Notes under the pieces: model-generated
Told to the model about the DNA's origin: nothing
Seen by the model: the letters and a program-made list of their open reading frames with translations, nothing else
Database searches by the model: none
Shown: positions 52,143 through 60,480 of the stretch, in pieces
Layout of the letters: each line of letters opens with the position of its first letter
Numbering within the stretch: the first letter of the stretch is position 1
Program-made: the position numbers and the translations under genes
NCBI GenBank assembly: GCA_963738135.1
Contig: CAVTVK010000001.1
Location: 1 to 64,000 of the forward strand
Direction of reading: 5' to 3'
DNA: 64,000 nt
Source: Bog-473 sp963738135
Lineage (GTDB): Bacteria > Actinomycetota > Acidimicrobiia > Acidimicrobiales > RAAP-2

Positions 52143-52696
52143 GGCAGCCGGTCTTCGCCGCGCACCGCTGCGCGGGCCAGGTAGAGGCCGAGCACCGTCG
52201 TCTCGTCCTTCAAGGATCCGTCCGCCACCAGCGCATCGAGGTCGTCCAGGTGGATCGTCTCGACGGTCAGGTAGCCCTCCTCCACGCCGTCGGGGCGGGA
52301 AGGAACGGAGGAAAGGTCCGTGGCCAGGTAGATCAGCGTGTGCTGGTCGCTGATGCCGGGTGAGTTCCAGGTGCCGAGGAGCAGCTCCCAACACGCAGCC
52401 TGCAGCCCGGCCTCCTCCGCCAGCTCGCGCCGGGCCGTGGCCTCAGGCTCCTCGCCGTCCTTGTCGCGGGTCCCGGCCGGGATCTCGAGAACGAGGGCGT
52501 CGACGGCGGCGCGGTACTGACGCACCAAAGTGACGCTGCCGTCGTCGTGCACGGGGACGACGGTGACGGCACCGGGGTGGCGGATGACGAAGCGGTCGAA
52601 GGGTTTGCCGTCGGGGTCGAGCAGGTGGAAACGGTCCACCCTGAACAGCCAGGCCCGGAGGAGCTCTTCCTCCGAGACCCGGCGGAACCCCGACAC
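52139..52696 (-). CDS. Nudix hydrolase, ADP-ribose-pyrophosphatase-like
   Basis: 185 residues from the GTG at 52,696, four bases after the pyrG stop. The Nudix box is GTRDKDGEEPEATARRELAEEAG. Upstream is the dimerisation strand pattern of ADP-ribose pyrophosphatases (GAVTVVPVHDDGSVTLVRQY). It probably hydrolyses ADP-ribose or related nucleotide sugars. Its homologue in M. tuberculosis (Rv1700) occupies the same place. Confidence 0.92.
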   Translation of the reverse strand: MSGFRRVSEEELLRAWLFRVDRFHLLDPDGKPFDRFVIRHPGAVTVVPVHDDGSVTLVRQYRAAVDALVLEIPAGTRDKDGEEPEATARRELAEEAGLQAACWELLLGTWNSPGISDQHTLIYLATDLSSVPSRPDGVEEGYLTVETIHLDDLDALVADGSLKDETTVLGLYLARAAVRGEDRLP

Positions 52697-52700
52697 GCGG

Positions 52701-54341
52701 CTAGGTGACGGCGTCGAGGTCGAGCAGGTGAGGCTCGCGACCCTCCGCCCGTTCCAATGCCGCGGCGACCAGCTCGCGGAAGAGGGGGTGCGCCCGATCG
52801 GGCCGGCTCTTGAACTCCGGGTGGGCCTGGGTGGCAACCCAGTAGGGGTGGTCCTCCAGCTCCACGAACTCGACCAGCCGACCGTCGGGCGAAATCCCCG
52901 AACAGAGCAGGCCGGCTGCTTCGAGCTTCGACTTGTAGCGGTTGTTGAACTCGAAGCGGTGCCGGTGCCGCTCGGTGACGCCGAGCGTGCCGTAGGCCCG
53001 GGCCACCTTCGAGTCCGGCCGGAGTGCCGCCTGGTAGGAGCCCAGGCGCATGGTCCCGCCCTTGTCCGTCACCTCCGCCTGATCGGGCATGAGGTCGATC
53101 ACCATGTCCGGGGACAGGCTGTCGAATTCACGGGAGTTGGCCCGTTCGAGGCCGAGCCGGTCGCGGGCCACCGAGATCACCATCACGTGCAGGCCGAGAC
53201 AGAGACCCAGGCACGGGATGCCGTGCTCGCGGGTGTACCCCGCCGCGGCGATCATGCCCTCGATGCCGCGCTCGCCGAATCCACCCGGGATGACGACGGC
53301 GTCCAGCCCCCGCAGGCGGTCGGTCCCGAGAAGGCCGGGCACCAATTCGGCATCGATCCAGTCGAGCTCCACGCTCGCCCCATGGTGGAAGCCGGCGTGG
53401 CGCAACGCCTCGACGACCGACATGTAGGCATCGGGCATGTTCACGTACTTGCCGACGATCCCGACCTTCACCGGGCGCGACAGGGTCTCCACCCGATTGA
53501 CGAGCGCCTCCCATTCGGAGATGTCGATCGGGTGGGTCGACTCGTCGATGCCGAGCGTGCGGCAGACGTAGGAATCGAGCCCCTGTTCGTGCAGGACGAG
53601 CGGGATCTCGTAGATGCTCGCGGCGTCGACGGCAGAGACGACGGCGTCGATGGCCACGTCGCACTGGAGCGAGATCTTTCGCTTCAGGCCGTCGGAGATG
53701 GGCTTGTCGCTCCGGCAGACGATGACGTCGGGTTGGATACCCCGGCTGCGCAGCTCGGTGACCGAGTGTTGCGTCGGTTTGGTCTTCTGCTCACCCGACA
53801 CCAGATAGGGCACCAGGGTGAGGTGCATGTAGCACACGTTGTCCCGCCCGATGTCCCGCCGGAACTGCCGGATCGCCTCAATGAAGGGGACGATCTCGAT
53901 GTCGCCAACCGTCCCCCCGATCTCGACGATCACGATGTCGACGTCCTCGTCCGCCAGGCGCTTGATGCGGTCCTTGATCTCGTCGGTGACGTGCGGGATG
54001 ACCTGCACGGTGCGACCGAGGAAGTCGCCGCGCCGCTCCTTCTCGATGACCGAGCGGTAGACGCCGCCCGTCGTCGTGTTGGAGCGCTTTGACAGGTTCT
54101 CGTCGATGAAGCGCTCGTAGTGCCCGAGGTCGAGGTCGGTCTCGCCACCGTCCTCGGTGACGAACACCTCTCCGTGCTCACCCGGGTTCATCGTCCCGGG
54201 GTCGACGTTGATGTACGGGTCAAGTTTGACCATCGTCACCCGGAGCCCACGGCACTTGAGGAGCCGGCCGAGCGAAGAGGCGGTGAGACCCTTCCCGAGC
54301 GAGCTCGAGACTCCGCCGGTGACGAAGATGAACTTGCTCAC
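52701..54341 (-). CDS. pyrG: CTP synthase
   Basis: 546 residues. The amidoligase domain begins FIFVTGGVSSSLGKGLTAS and contains DPYINVDPGTMNPGEHGEV. The C-terminal glutaminase domain has the nucleophile in CLGLCLGLHVM and the His/Glu pair in ATQAHPEFKSRP. It makes CTP from UTP and glutamine. The length and all motifs are normal. It starts 82 bases after recN ends, on the same strand. Confidence 0.98.
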   Translation of the reverse strand: MSKFIFVTGGVSSSLGKGLTASSLGRLLKCRGLRVTMVKLDPYINVDPGTMNPGEHGEVFVTEDGGETDLDLGHYERFIDENLSKRSNTTTGGVYRSVIEKERRGDFLGRTVQVIPHVTDEIKDRIKRLADEDVDIVIVEIGGTVGDIEIVPFIEAIRQFRRDIGRDNVCYMHLTLVPYLVSGEQKTKPTQHSVTELRSRGIQPDVIVCRSDKPISDGLKRKISLQCDVAIDAVVSAVDAASIYEIPLVLHEQGLDSYVCRTLGIDESTHPIDISEWEALVNRVETLSRPVKVGIVGKYVNMPDAYMSVVEALRHAGFHHGASVELDWIDAELVPGLLGTDRLRGLDAVVIPGGFGERGIEGMIAAAGYTREHGIPCLGLCLGLHVMVISVARDRLGLERANSREFDSLSPDMVIDLMPDQAEVTDKGGTMRLGSYQAALRPDSKVARAYGTLGVTERHRHRFEFNNRYKSKLEAAGLLCSGISPDGRLVEFVELEDHPYWVATQAHPEFKSRPDRAHPLFRELVAAALERAEGREPHLLDLDAVT

Positions 54342-54424
54342 GCCGCCTTCGGCACGGCGAGGATCACATCGCGTACTCGGTGCACCCCGCCACGATAATC
54401 GAAGGCAGGCGAACGCGCGGTGGA

Positions 54425-56026
54425 CTACCGCCCATGGGATGCGCCCAGCAGCTCGCGGGCATGCGCACGGGCGGCGTCGCTGTCGGGGTGTCCCGAGAGC
54501 ATCCGGGAGAGCTCCGTGACCCGTTCCTCTCCCTGCACCCCGGTCGCCGTCGTCACGGTGCGGCCGCGGGACTCGCCCTTGACCACGCTGATCTGGGCAT
54601 CGGCCTGCGAGGCCACCTGGGCCAGGTGGGTGACCACCAACACCTGCCGATCGCGGCCGACCTCGTGGAGGGCCTCACCCAGGGCCAAGGCGGCCGCGCC
54701 GCCCACCCCGGCGTCGACCTCGTCGAAGACCATCGTCTGGGGACCGCCCAACCCGACCAGGCGGATGGCCAGCATGGCGCGGGCCAGCTCGCCTCCCGAG
54801 GCGGCGCGCGCCAGCGGCTGCACCGCCTCGCCCACGTTGGCCCCGAGGGCGATCTCGACCGGCTCGCCGGCCCCCGTCGGGGCCACCCGCACCTCGAGGC
54901 GCGCCCCGGCCATGGCGAGGGCGCCTAGCCGCTCGCCCACTTGCTCGGCGAAGGATCCCGCGGCACGGGCTCGGACGGCGCGGACCGCCCCTTCGGCGTC
55001 GGCCAGTTCGGCCAGGCGCACGTCGCGTTCTGCCTGCAGGCGCTCCGCCTCGCCCTCGGAGTTCTCGAGCGCGGCAAGCCGCACGGCGCCTTCGCGGCCG
55101 TAAGCCATGACGGCCGCCAGGTCCTCGCCGTACTTGCGGCGCAGCTCGGCCAACAGCCGGCGCCGCTCCTGCACGTCGACGAGACGTTGCGGATCGTCCT
55201 CCCAGCCCTCGACCTCGTCGCGCAGTGTGCGGGCGAGGTCGGAGAGCTCGACGGCGGCGGCGGCCAGGCGGGCGTGGTAACTCTCGAAGGACGCCCGTCC
55301 GGCCAGCACACCTCCGGCGCGACCGAGGAGGTCGACCGCCCCGCCCTCGCCGCCCGGGTCCAGCAGCTCCAGCGCCTCCAGCGCCGCATCGCGATAGGCC
55401 GCCGCGTCGGCCAGGCGGTCCTCCTCCAGCCGGAGGCCCGCCTCTTCGCCGGGGTCCACCAGATGGGCGCCCGCGATCTCCTCGACCTGGTAGCGCAGGA
55501 CGTCCGCCTCACGGGCCCGCTGCTTCGCATCGCCACCCAGTCCCGCCAGCGCCTCGTCGAGGGCATGGAGCTGGCTCCGGATGGCCCGCACCCGGCTGAG
55601 ATCCGTGCCGGCGAAGGCGTCGAGGACGTTGCGCTGTGCGGCCGGCGTGACCAGGGCACGGTGCTCGTGCTGCCCATGGATCTCGACCAACTCCGCCGCC
55701 ACCTCCCCGAGCGCGGCGAGCGGCGCCATCCGGCCGTCCACCCAGGCCCGGGAGCGACCCTCGGCGGGGACGGAGCGGGTGAGGATCACCTCGCGGGCCT
55801 CGTCGCCCTCCCCCAGCGCGAAGCGCGCCTCCACCAGGGCCTCGGCGGCGCCGGCGCGCACCATGCCCGGATTGGCGCGCCCGCCCAGTACCAGCTGCAG
55901 CGCCTCGACCACCAGCGTCTTGCCGGCACCCGTCTCGCCGGTGAGGACCGTCATGCCGGGCCCGAAGGACAGCGTGAGGTCCTCGATCACACCGAGGTCG
56001 CGCACGTGCAGGTCGGTCAGCACTGC
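54425..56026 (-). CDS. recN: DNA repair protein RecN
   Basis: 533 residues from the GTG at 56,026, four bases after the nadK stop. SMC-like ATPase: Walker A GETGAGKTLVVEAL, then ELVEIHGQHEHRAL (the RecN-specific segment), long coiled coils, the ABC signature LARAASGGELARAML and Walker B TMVFDEVDAGVGG. It acts in double-strand-break repair. The order nadK–recN is conserved in actinobacteria. Confidence 0.96.
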   Translation of the reverse strand, partial: AVLTDLHVRDLGVIEDLTLSFGPGMTVLTGETGAGKTLVVEALQLVLGGRANPGMVRAGAAEALVEARFALGEGDEAREVILTRSVPAEGRSRAWVDGRMAPLAALGEVAAELVEIHGQHEHRALVTPAAQRNVLDAFAGTDLSRVRAIRSQLHALDEALAGLGGDAKQRAREADVLRYQVEEIAGAHLVDPGEEAGLRLEEDRLADAAAYRDAALEALELLDPGGEGGAVDLLGRAGGVLAGRASFESYHARLAAAAVELSDLARTLRDEVEGWEDDPQRLVDVQERRRLLAELRRKYGEDLAAVMAYGREGAVRLAALENSEGEAERLQAERDVRLAELADAEGAVRAVRARAAGSFAEQVGERLGALAMAGARLEVRVAPTGAGEPVEIALGANVGEAVQPLARAASGGELARAMLAIRLVGLGGPQTMVFDEVDAGVGGAAALALGEALHEVGRDRQVLVVTHLAQVASQADAQISVVKGESRGRTVTTATGVQGEERVTELSRMLSGHPDSDAARAHARELLGASHGR

Positions 56027-56030
56027 CCGC

Positions 56031-56900
56031 TCACGGGTCCCGGTGCGCCAGCAGCCGGAAGCGCAGGATGCCGCCGAAGGTCTGGGGCTCGTTGCGCACG
56101 ACGCGCACCGGACGCGCGGCCACGGTGCACGTGACCGTGGCCCAGGGCTGCAGCCGACCGATCTCCTGGCCGTCGATGACGAGGACACCGGCCCGGTCGG
56201 GAGCGATCTCGACGGTGACTTCCTGCTCGTCGGTCAGCACGAGGCTGCGGTCCAGCGAGAAGTGCGGCGCCACCGGTGTGACCACCATGGCGCGCAGGGT
56301 GGGCGCCAGAATGGGACCGCCGGCGGAGAGGTTGTAGGCGGTCGAGCCCGTCGGGGTGGCGATGATGAGCCCGTCGGCCGAATAGGTCAGGGCCTCCTCC
56401 CCGTCGACCGAGGTGGCGAGCCGGACCGTGTGGCCGAAGTCGATCTTCTCGATCACCACCTCGTTCAGCGCCAGCAGGGCCGTGATGCCATCACCCACCG
56501 AACGGTCCGAGATCGACACATCGAGCGCGCAGCGCGCTTCGATGATCGCCTTCCCTTCGAACACCTTGGTCAGGGCGCCGCGTACCTGGTCCGGGACCAG
56601 GTCGGGCAGGTAGCCGAGGCGGCCGAAGTTCACGCCGAGGACAGGGACGTCCTCGGTGGCGGCCAGCCGCACCACCCGCAAGAAGGTGCCGTCGCCACCC
56701 ATGCTGACGGCAACCGTCGTCCCGCCGAAGTCGACCTCGGCCAGCTCGACGGCGATTCCCGCCTCGCTGACCTGGTCAGGGCCGCTGAACTGGAGGATGC
56801 GGGCAACATCGCCGCGGTCGGTGAGCCAGCTCGCCGTGTCCGTGGCCAGCGCGAGCGCGTCGGGGCGTTCGGGGTGGACCAGGAAGGTGACGGTCGCCAT
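56031..56900 (-). CDS. nadK: NAD kinase
   Basis: 289 residues. The catalytic motif is VSMGGDGTFLRVVRL, followed by NFGRLGYLPDL, the NE/D region ALNEVVIEKIDFG and the late Gly-rich segment ADGLIIATPTGSTAYNLSAGG. It phosphorylates NAD to NADP. It follows tlyA by 11 bases and precedes recN, as in Mycobacterium. Confidence 0.97.
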   Translation of the reverse strand: MATVTFLVHPERPDALALATDTASWLTDRGDVARILQFSGPDQVSEAGIAVELAEVDFGGTTVAVSMGGDGTFLRVVRLAATEDVPVLGVNFGRLGYLPDLVPDQVRGALTKVFEGKAIIEARCALDVSISDRSVGDGITALLALNEVVIEKIDFGHTVRLATSVDGEEALTYSADGLIIATPTGSTAYNLSAGGPILAPTLRAMVVTPVAPHFSLDRSLVLTDEQEVTVEIAPDRAGVLVIDGQEIGRLQPWATVTCTVAARPVRVVRNEPQTFGGILRFRLLAHRDP

Positions 56901-56911
56901 CGGCGAGCGAT

Positions 56912-57772
56912 TCAGCCGGCCGGAGGGGCCGGTGGCAGAGGTCCGTCCGCCTCCGACACGGCGGCGGTGAGCAGGGCGGCGGCCTCCCCGGCGTCGTTCA
57001 CCGTCACGCCCTTGCGCGCGTGCAGGAGGAACTCGACGTTGCCGGCGGAGCCGGTCAGCGGGGAAACCATCGCTCCCATGATGCCGGTTTTCTCGTCCTG
57101 CAGCGCGGACGCCACGCCCTGCAGCGCATCGAGCCAGAGCGCGGGCTCCCGGATGATGCCCTTGCCCCGGGAGACGGCGACCCGACCGGCCTCGAACTGG
57201 GGCTTGACCAGCAGGACCAGGTCGGCGTCGGGCGCCGACACCGGGCCGGTGAGGGCCGGCACGACGCTGCGCAGCGAGATGAAGCTGAGATCGGCCACGA
57301 CGAGGGGGCAGGGTTCGTAGGCGGGGTCGGCGGCGGCCAGCTCCGCCACCGTGAGGGTGCGCACGTTGGTGCGCTCCAGGACGGTCACGTCGCGGTGGGC
57401 GCGCAGCGCCGGATGGAGTTGCCCGTGGCCCACGTCCACCGCGTAGACGTGGGCGGCCCCGTGCTGGAGCAGGCAGTCGGTGAAGCCGCCGGTCGAGGCT
57501 CCGGCATCGAGGGCGCGCCGGCCGTCGACGGCGATCGGGAACCGATCCAGAGCGGCGGCGAGCTTGCGTCCGCCCCGGCCCACATAGGGGGACGGCGGGC
57601 CGAGCAGGACGACAGGCTCGTCCGGGGCCACGAGACGGGCCGGCTTGTCGGCCGGCGCTCCCGACACGAGAACCGTGCCGGCGGCGACCGCCGCTTGTGC
57701 CTCCTGCCGCGAGTCGACGAGGCCGCGTCGCACGAGCTCGGCGTCGAGCCGGCGGCGGGCCCCGCTGGTCAG
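56912..57772 (-). CDS. tlyA: TlyA-type 2'-O-methyltransferase (rRNA)
   Basis: An S4 RNA-binding domain (ARRRLDAELVRRGLVDSRQE, then GTVLVSGAPADKPA) is followed by an FtsJ-like SAM methyltransferase. It has GGRKLAAALDRFP, DAGASTGGFTDCLLQHGA (SAM site), DVGHGQLH, ADLSFISL and VKPQFEAG. It methylates 16S/23S rRNA and confers capreomycin sensitivity in Mycobacterium. No ATG/GTG lies at the expected place. The codon overlapping the upstream gene's stop is CTG (CTGA), where neighbouring genes have ATGA or GTGA, so I propose a CTG start at 57,772 (286 residues). Confidence 0.93.
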   Translation of the reverse strand: MTSGARRRLDAELVRRGLVDSRQEAQAAVAAGTVLVSGAPADKPARLVAPDEPVVLLGPPSPYVGRGGRKLAAALDRFPIAVDGRRALDAGASTGGFTDCLLQHGAAHVYAVDVGHGQLHPALRAHRDVTVLERTNVRTLTVAELAAADPAYEPCPLVVADLSFISLRSVVPALTGPVSAPDADLVLLVKPQFEAGRVAVSRGKGIIREPALWLDALQGVASALQDEKTGIMGAMVSPLTGSAGNVEFLLHARKGVTVNDAGEAAALLTAAVSEADGPLPPAPPAG

Positions 57773-58419
57773 CTGGCGGCCTTCTTGGCCGCCGAGTCGT
57801 TCGCCTCGGAGACCTTCTTCTTGTGGGACTTCCGGGCCTTGGTCCGGGCCTCTGTCTGGGCCTCGGTCTGGGCCGCCTGCGTCGGCGTCTTGATGCCCGG
57901 CAGGCGGGAAGGAGCCACCTTGGTGGCGGCGTGGCGCGCCCGGGTGGCGGTCTTCCCCGCTTGCGTGGTGACGTCCTTGGCCGTCTTGCCGGCCTGGGCC
58001 GTGACGCCCTTGGCCGTCTGCCCGGCCTTGTTGGTGGCGTCCTTCGCCGTCTTGCCTGCCTTGGACGTCACGTCCTTGGCGGCTTTGCCTGCCCGCGTGG
58101 TGACGTCCATGGTGGCGCTGCGGCCGGCCTTGGCCGACTTCTTCAACACCTCGGCCACCTGGTTGGCCAGGGCCTCCAGGGACTTCGAGTCGATCTTCTC
58201 GAGTTGGCTGGCCACCTCGTGGCGGACCAGTTCGAGGACCTGCTCGCTGGACTTGTGGCTCCGCTCGACCAAGTTGTCGACCCATTCCTGTGCCTGGCCG
58301 CGCTGGATGTCGCCGGCGTTCACCAACTCTCGCACGATCTCTTCGGCCCGGCCACGGCTGACCTGTCCGAGGACGGTTCCCGCATCGAGGTACTTGCGTA
58401 TGCGCTCATTGCTTGCCAT
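57769..58419 (-). CDS. Histone-H1-like/phasin-like Lys-Ala repeat protein
   Basis: 216 residues. The N-terminal half is helical (ILR-like GRAEEIVRELVNAGDIQRG; LVRHEVASQLEKIDSKSLEAL) and resembles phasin or granule-associated proteins. The second half has about six 11-residue repeats of the type KAGKTAKDVTT, then a basic tail (KARKSHKKKVSE). Such Lys-Ala-Thr tails bind DNA or polyphosphate/PHA granules. It lies directly before tlyA and overlaps it by four bases. In Mycobacterium a different small gene holds this place. Confidence 0.85.
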   Translation of the reverse strand: MASNERIRKYLDAGTVLGQVSRGRAEEIVRELVNAGDIQRGQAQEWVDNLVERSHKSSEQVLELVRHEVASQLEKIDSKSLEALANQVAEVLKKSAKAGRSATMDVTTRAGKAAKDVTSKAGKTAKDATNKAGQTAKGVTAQAGKTAKDVTTQAGKTATRARHAATKVAPSRLPGIKTPTQAAQTEAQTEARTKARKSHKKKVSEANDSAAKKAAS

Positions 58420-58460
58420 TTCACAAGAGTATCTGAAGTGCTAGCTACTGGCAAGCACTT

Positions 58461-59243
58461 TCAGGGTGGGCTCTGGAGGGCCCGGTGGACGAGTCCGAGC
58501 AGGTCCGGGGCCACGACGGCGGGGTCGGCATCGGGCGGGACCTCGCCCTTCCTCGTGACGCCCGAGAGGACGAGGGCGAAGGGAATGTGCAGCTGGGCGG
58601 CCAGGGCACCGTCGGTCGAGGGGCGGTCCCCCACCATGACCCGAAGGTCTTCTGGGTCGACGCGGGCGACAATGGCGTCGGCCGTGGGGCGGTGCGGCTT
58701 CCCCGCCACCTCGGCCGTGACTCCGGAGGCGGTCACGACCGCGGCCAGGAGGGCGCCCGCCCCGGGCACCAGGCCTTCGGGGGTGGGATAGGTGGCGTCC
58801 TCGTTCGTGCCCACGAGCCGCGCCCCGCCCCGGACGGCGGCCACGGCACGGGCGAGGCCGTCGTAGGTGAAGGCGCGGGTCAGACCGACCACGACGGCGT
58901 CGGCCGGACCCTCGGGTACCACCGTGACACCGCGGGCGGCCAGGGCCTCGAGAACCCCGTCGCCACCGAGCACGACCGCGGTCGACCCGGGCGCCAGCAT
59001 GCCCGCCGCCACGTCGGCCGAGCGGAGCAGGTCGCCGTCGTCGGTCGTGATGCCGCAGTGGGCCAGTTGCCGGTGCAACTCGGCCCGGGTCGGCAGCGCG
59101 TTGTTGGTGGCGAAAAGCACGCGGACGCCGACGCCGCGCAGGCGGGCCACCGCCTCGTCGACGCCGGGGATGGGCTTCCCGGCCAGCCACACCACGCCGT
59201 CGAGGTCGACGACCCAGGTGCCCCGGGGCGGTGGCGGCCACAT
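58461..59243 (-). CDS. HAD-IIA (NagD-like) phosphatase
   Basis: 260 residues. Motif I is VVDLDGVVWLAGKPI, motif II is FATNNALPTR, motif III is the Lys in VAGKPHRPT, and motif IV is VMVGDRPSTDGALAAQ. The cap is of the IIA type. The M. tuberculosis counterpart beside tlyA (Rv1692) acts as a glycerol-3-phosphate phosphatase, so a similar role is plausible here. It ends 41 bases before the start of the phasin-like gene. Confidence 0.93.
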   Translation of the reverse strand: MWPPPPRGTWVVDLDGVVWLAGKPIPGVDEAVARLRGVGVRVLFATNNALPTRAELHRQLAHCGITTDDGDLLRSADVAAGMLAPGSTAVVLGGDGVLEALAARGVTVVPEGPADAVVVGLTRAFTYDGLARAVAAVRGGARLVGTNEDATYPTPEGLVPGAGALLAAVVTASGVTAEVAGKPHRPTADAIVARVDPEDLRVMVGDRPSTDGALAAQLHIPFALVLSGVTRKGEVPPDADPAVVAPDLLGLVHRALQSPP

Positions 59244-59281
59244 CGGGTGGAGGCTAACCGTCCGTTCTTAGACTTGCGGGC

Positions 59282-59639
59282 GTGGCCGAGCTACAGGTCG
59301 ACGGCGACGAGCTGGTGCTCCACCTGCGCCCGCTCGAGAAGGCCGAGGGTATTACACGGAGACATCCGGTTGCCGTTGGCGGCGGTCAGCGCGGTCCGGT
59401 CCGTCGACGACCCGTGGCCGGAGCTGCGTGGGCTGCGGGCGCCGGGGACGGGTTGGCCGAACGTCATTGCAGTCGGAACACGCCGCGGGAACTTCGGCAA
59501 GGACTTTGCCGCGGTCCACGGCCCGGGGCCGGCGGTGGTGGTCGAGCTCTCGGGCGCCGAGTACGGCCGCCTGGTCGTCAGCGATGACAACGCGTCCAGT
59601 CGGGCAGACGCGATCGCGGAGGCTCTGCGGCCAGACTGA
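59282..59639 (+). pseudogene. Small conserved hypothetical protein, frameshifted
   Basis: Frame one gives MAELQVDGDELVLHLRPLEK and then, near 59,349, one base separates it from the second frame (LHGDIRLPLAAVSAVRSVDD, APGTGWPNVIAVGTRRGNFG, then AVVVELSGAEYGRLVV). Together they make a protein of about 118 residues typical of small PH-like/beta-barrel hypothetical proteins of actinobacteria. The break may be an assembly error. Its stop is the first of a set of tandem 16-base repeats. Confidence 0.7.
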
Positions 59640-59697
59640 CGGGCGGCCGGACTGACGGGCGGCCGGACTGACGGGCGGCCGGACTGACGGGCGGCCG
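59634..59697. repeat. Four perfect 16-bp tandem repeats
   Basis: The unit gactgacgggcggccg is repeated four times without change. The unit contains TGA, and because 16 is not a multiple of three the array puts stop codons in all frames of the plus strand. It sits between the convergent hypothetical and CBS genes. Confidence 0.9.
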
Positions 59698-59708
59698 GTG
59701 ATGGAACT

Positions 59709-60110
59709 TCAGGCGTCGGTCCAGGGCGGCTGGAAGCTGATGGAGCGGGCCACGTCGCGGCGGGTGACAAACCCGACGACACGCGCCTGCTCCAGCACCG
59801 GCAGCCGAGACTGCTCACTGCGGCACATGAGGGCAACGGCGTCTTCGAGCGAGACCTCGACGTCGAGGGCCACCATGTCGCCGACCCCGGCGAACTCGGC
59901 GAGGCTCACCTGACGCGGATCGCGACCCTGGGCCACGACCTGGGCGACGATGTCGCGGTTGGTCACGGTCCCGGCCAGGCTGCCGTCGCTCTGGCACAGC
60001 GGCGCTGCGTCCTCACCGTGACGGGCCAGGAAACAGGCCGCATCCGCCGCCGTCTCCGTGGTCCGGAGGACTTCGACGTCCCCGTGCATGACATCCCGGA
60101 TCGTCTTCAT
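59709..60110 (-). CDS. CBS-domain pair protein
   Basis: 133 residues with two CBS motifs: TIRDVMHGDVEVLRTTETAA through VTNRDIVAQVV, and DMVALDVEVSLEDAVALM through VVGFVTRRDVARSI. Such stand-alone pairs bind adenosine ligands (AMP, ATP, SAM) and serve as energy sensors. It has no fused catalytic domain. It is transcribed alone, opposite to the small gene that follows. Confidence 0.92.
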   Translation of the reverse strand: MKTIRDVMHGDVEVLRTTETAADAACFLARHGEDAAPLCQSDGSLAGTVTNRDIVAQVVAQGRDPRQVSLAEFAGVGDMVALDVEVSLEDAVALMCRSEQSRLPVLEQARVVGFVTRRDVARSISFQPPWTDA

Positions 60111-60266
60111 TGCCGCTTCCTAGAGACGGAGGCTCGATCCTCCGGCCGCCCCCCTACCCTCGCGCCCTTGCATGCGGACGGCAAGGGCGCGAGGACCCGA
60201 CGTTGCCTGACCGCACCGGATTGCATGGGATTGCAGCCGGCCTTGTCGGGAAGCCGAGACGAACGT

Positions 60267-60455
60267 ATGTTCGTACCGGTGGAACGCCAATTCGAGCTCG
60301 GGTCTCTCCGGCGCTCGCTGGCCATGCTGCGGCCCGGGGCCCCGGCTCTGGACCGGGAGGAGGCGATGCGGCTGGTGCGTGAGCTCCAAGACTTGGAGCG
60401 TCAACTCCGGACTCTGCGCATGGGCCTGCAACAGCTGCTGGCCGAGCCGGGATGA
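60267..60455 (+). CDS. Small helical hypothetical protein
   Basis: ATG at 60,267 gives 62 residues (MFVPVERQFELGSL) that are helical and end in a leucine-rich coiled-coil (MRLVRELQDLERQLRTLRMG). Coding character is good and it is followed closely by the Ku gene on the opposite strand. No family known. Confidence 0.55.
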   Translation: MFVPVERQFELGSLRRSLAMLRPGAPALDREEAMRLVRELQDLERQLRTLRMGLQQLLAEPG

Positions 60456-60480
60456 GACAGATCAGGCGGAGGGACGGAGG

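Noticed and set aside
59640..59700. Tandem repeat considered as a CRISPR array
   Set aside because: Units are 16 bases, directly adjacent and without spacers; no cas gene is nearby.
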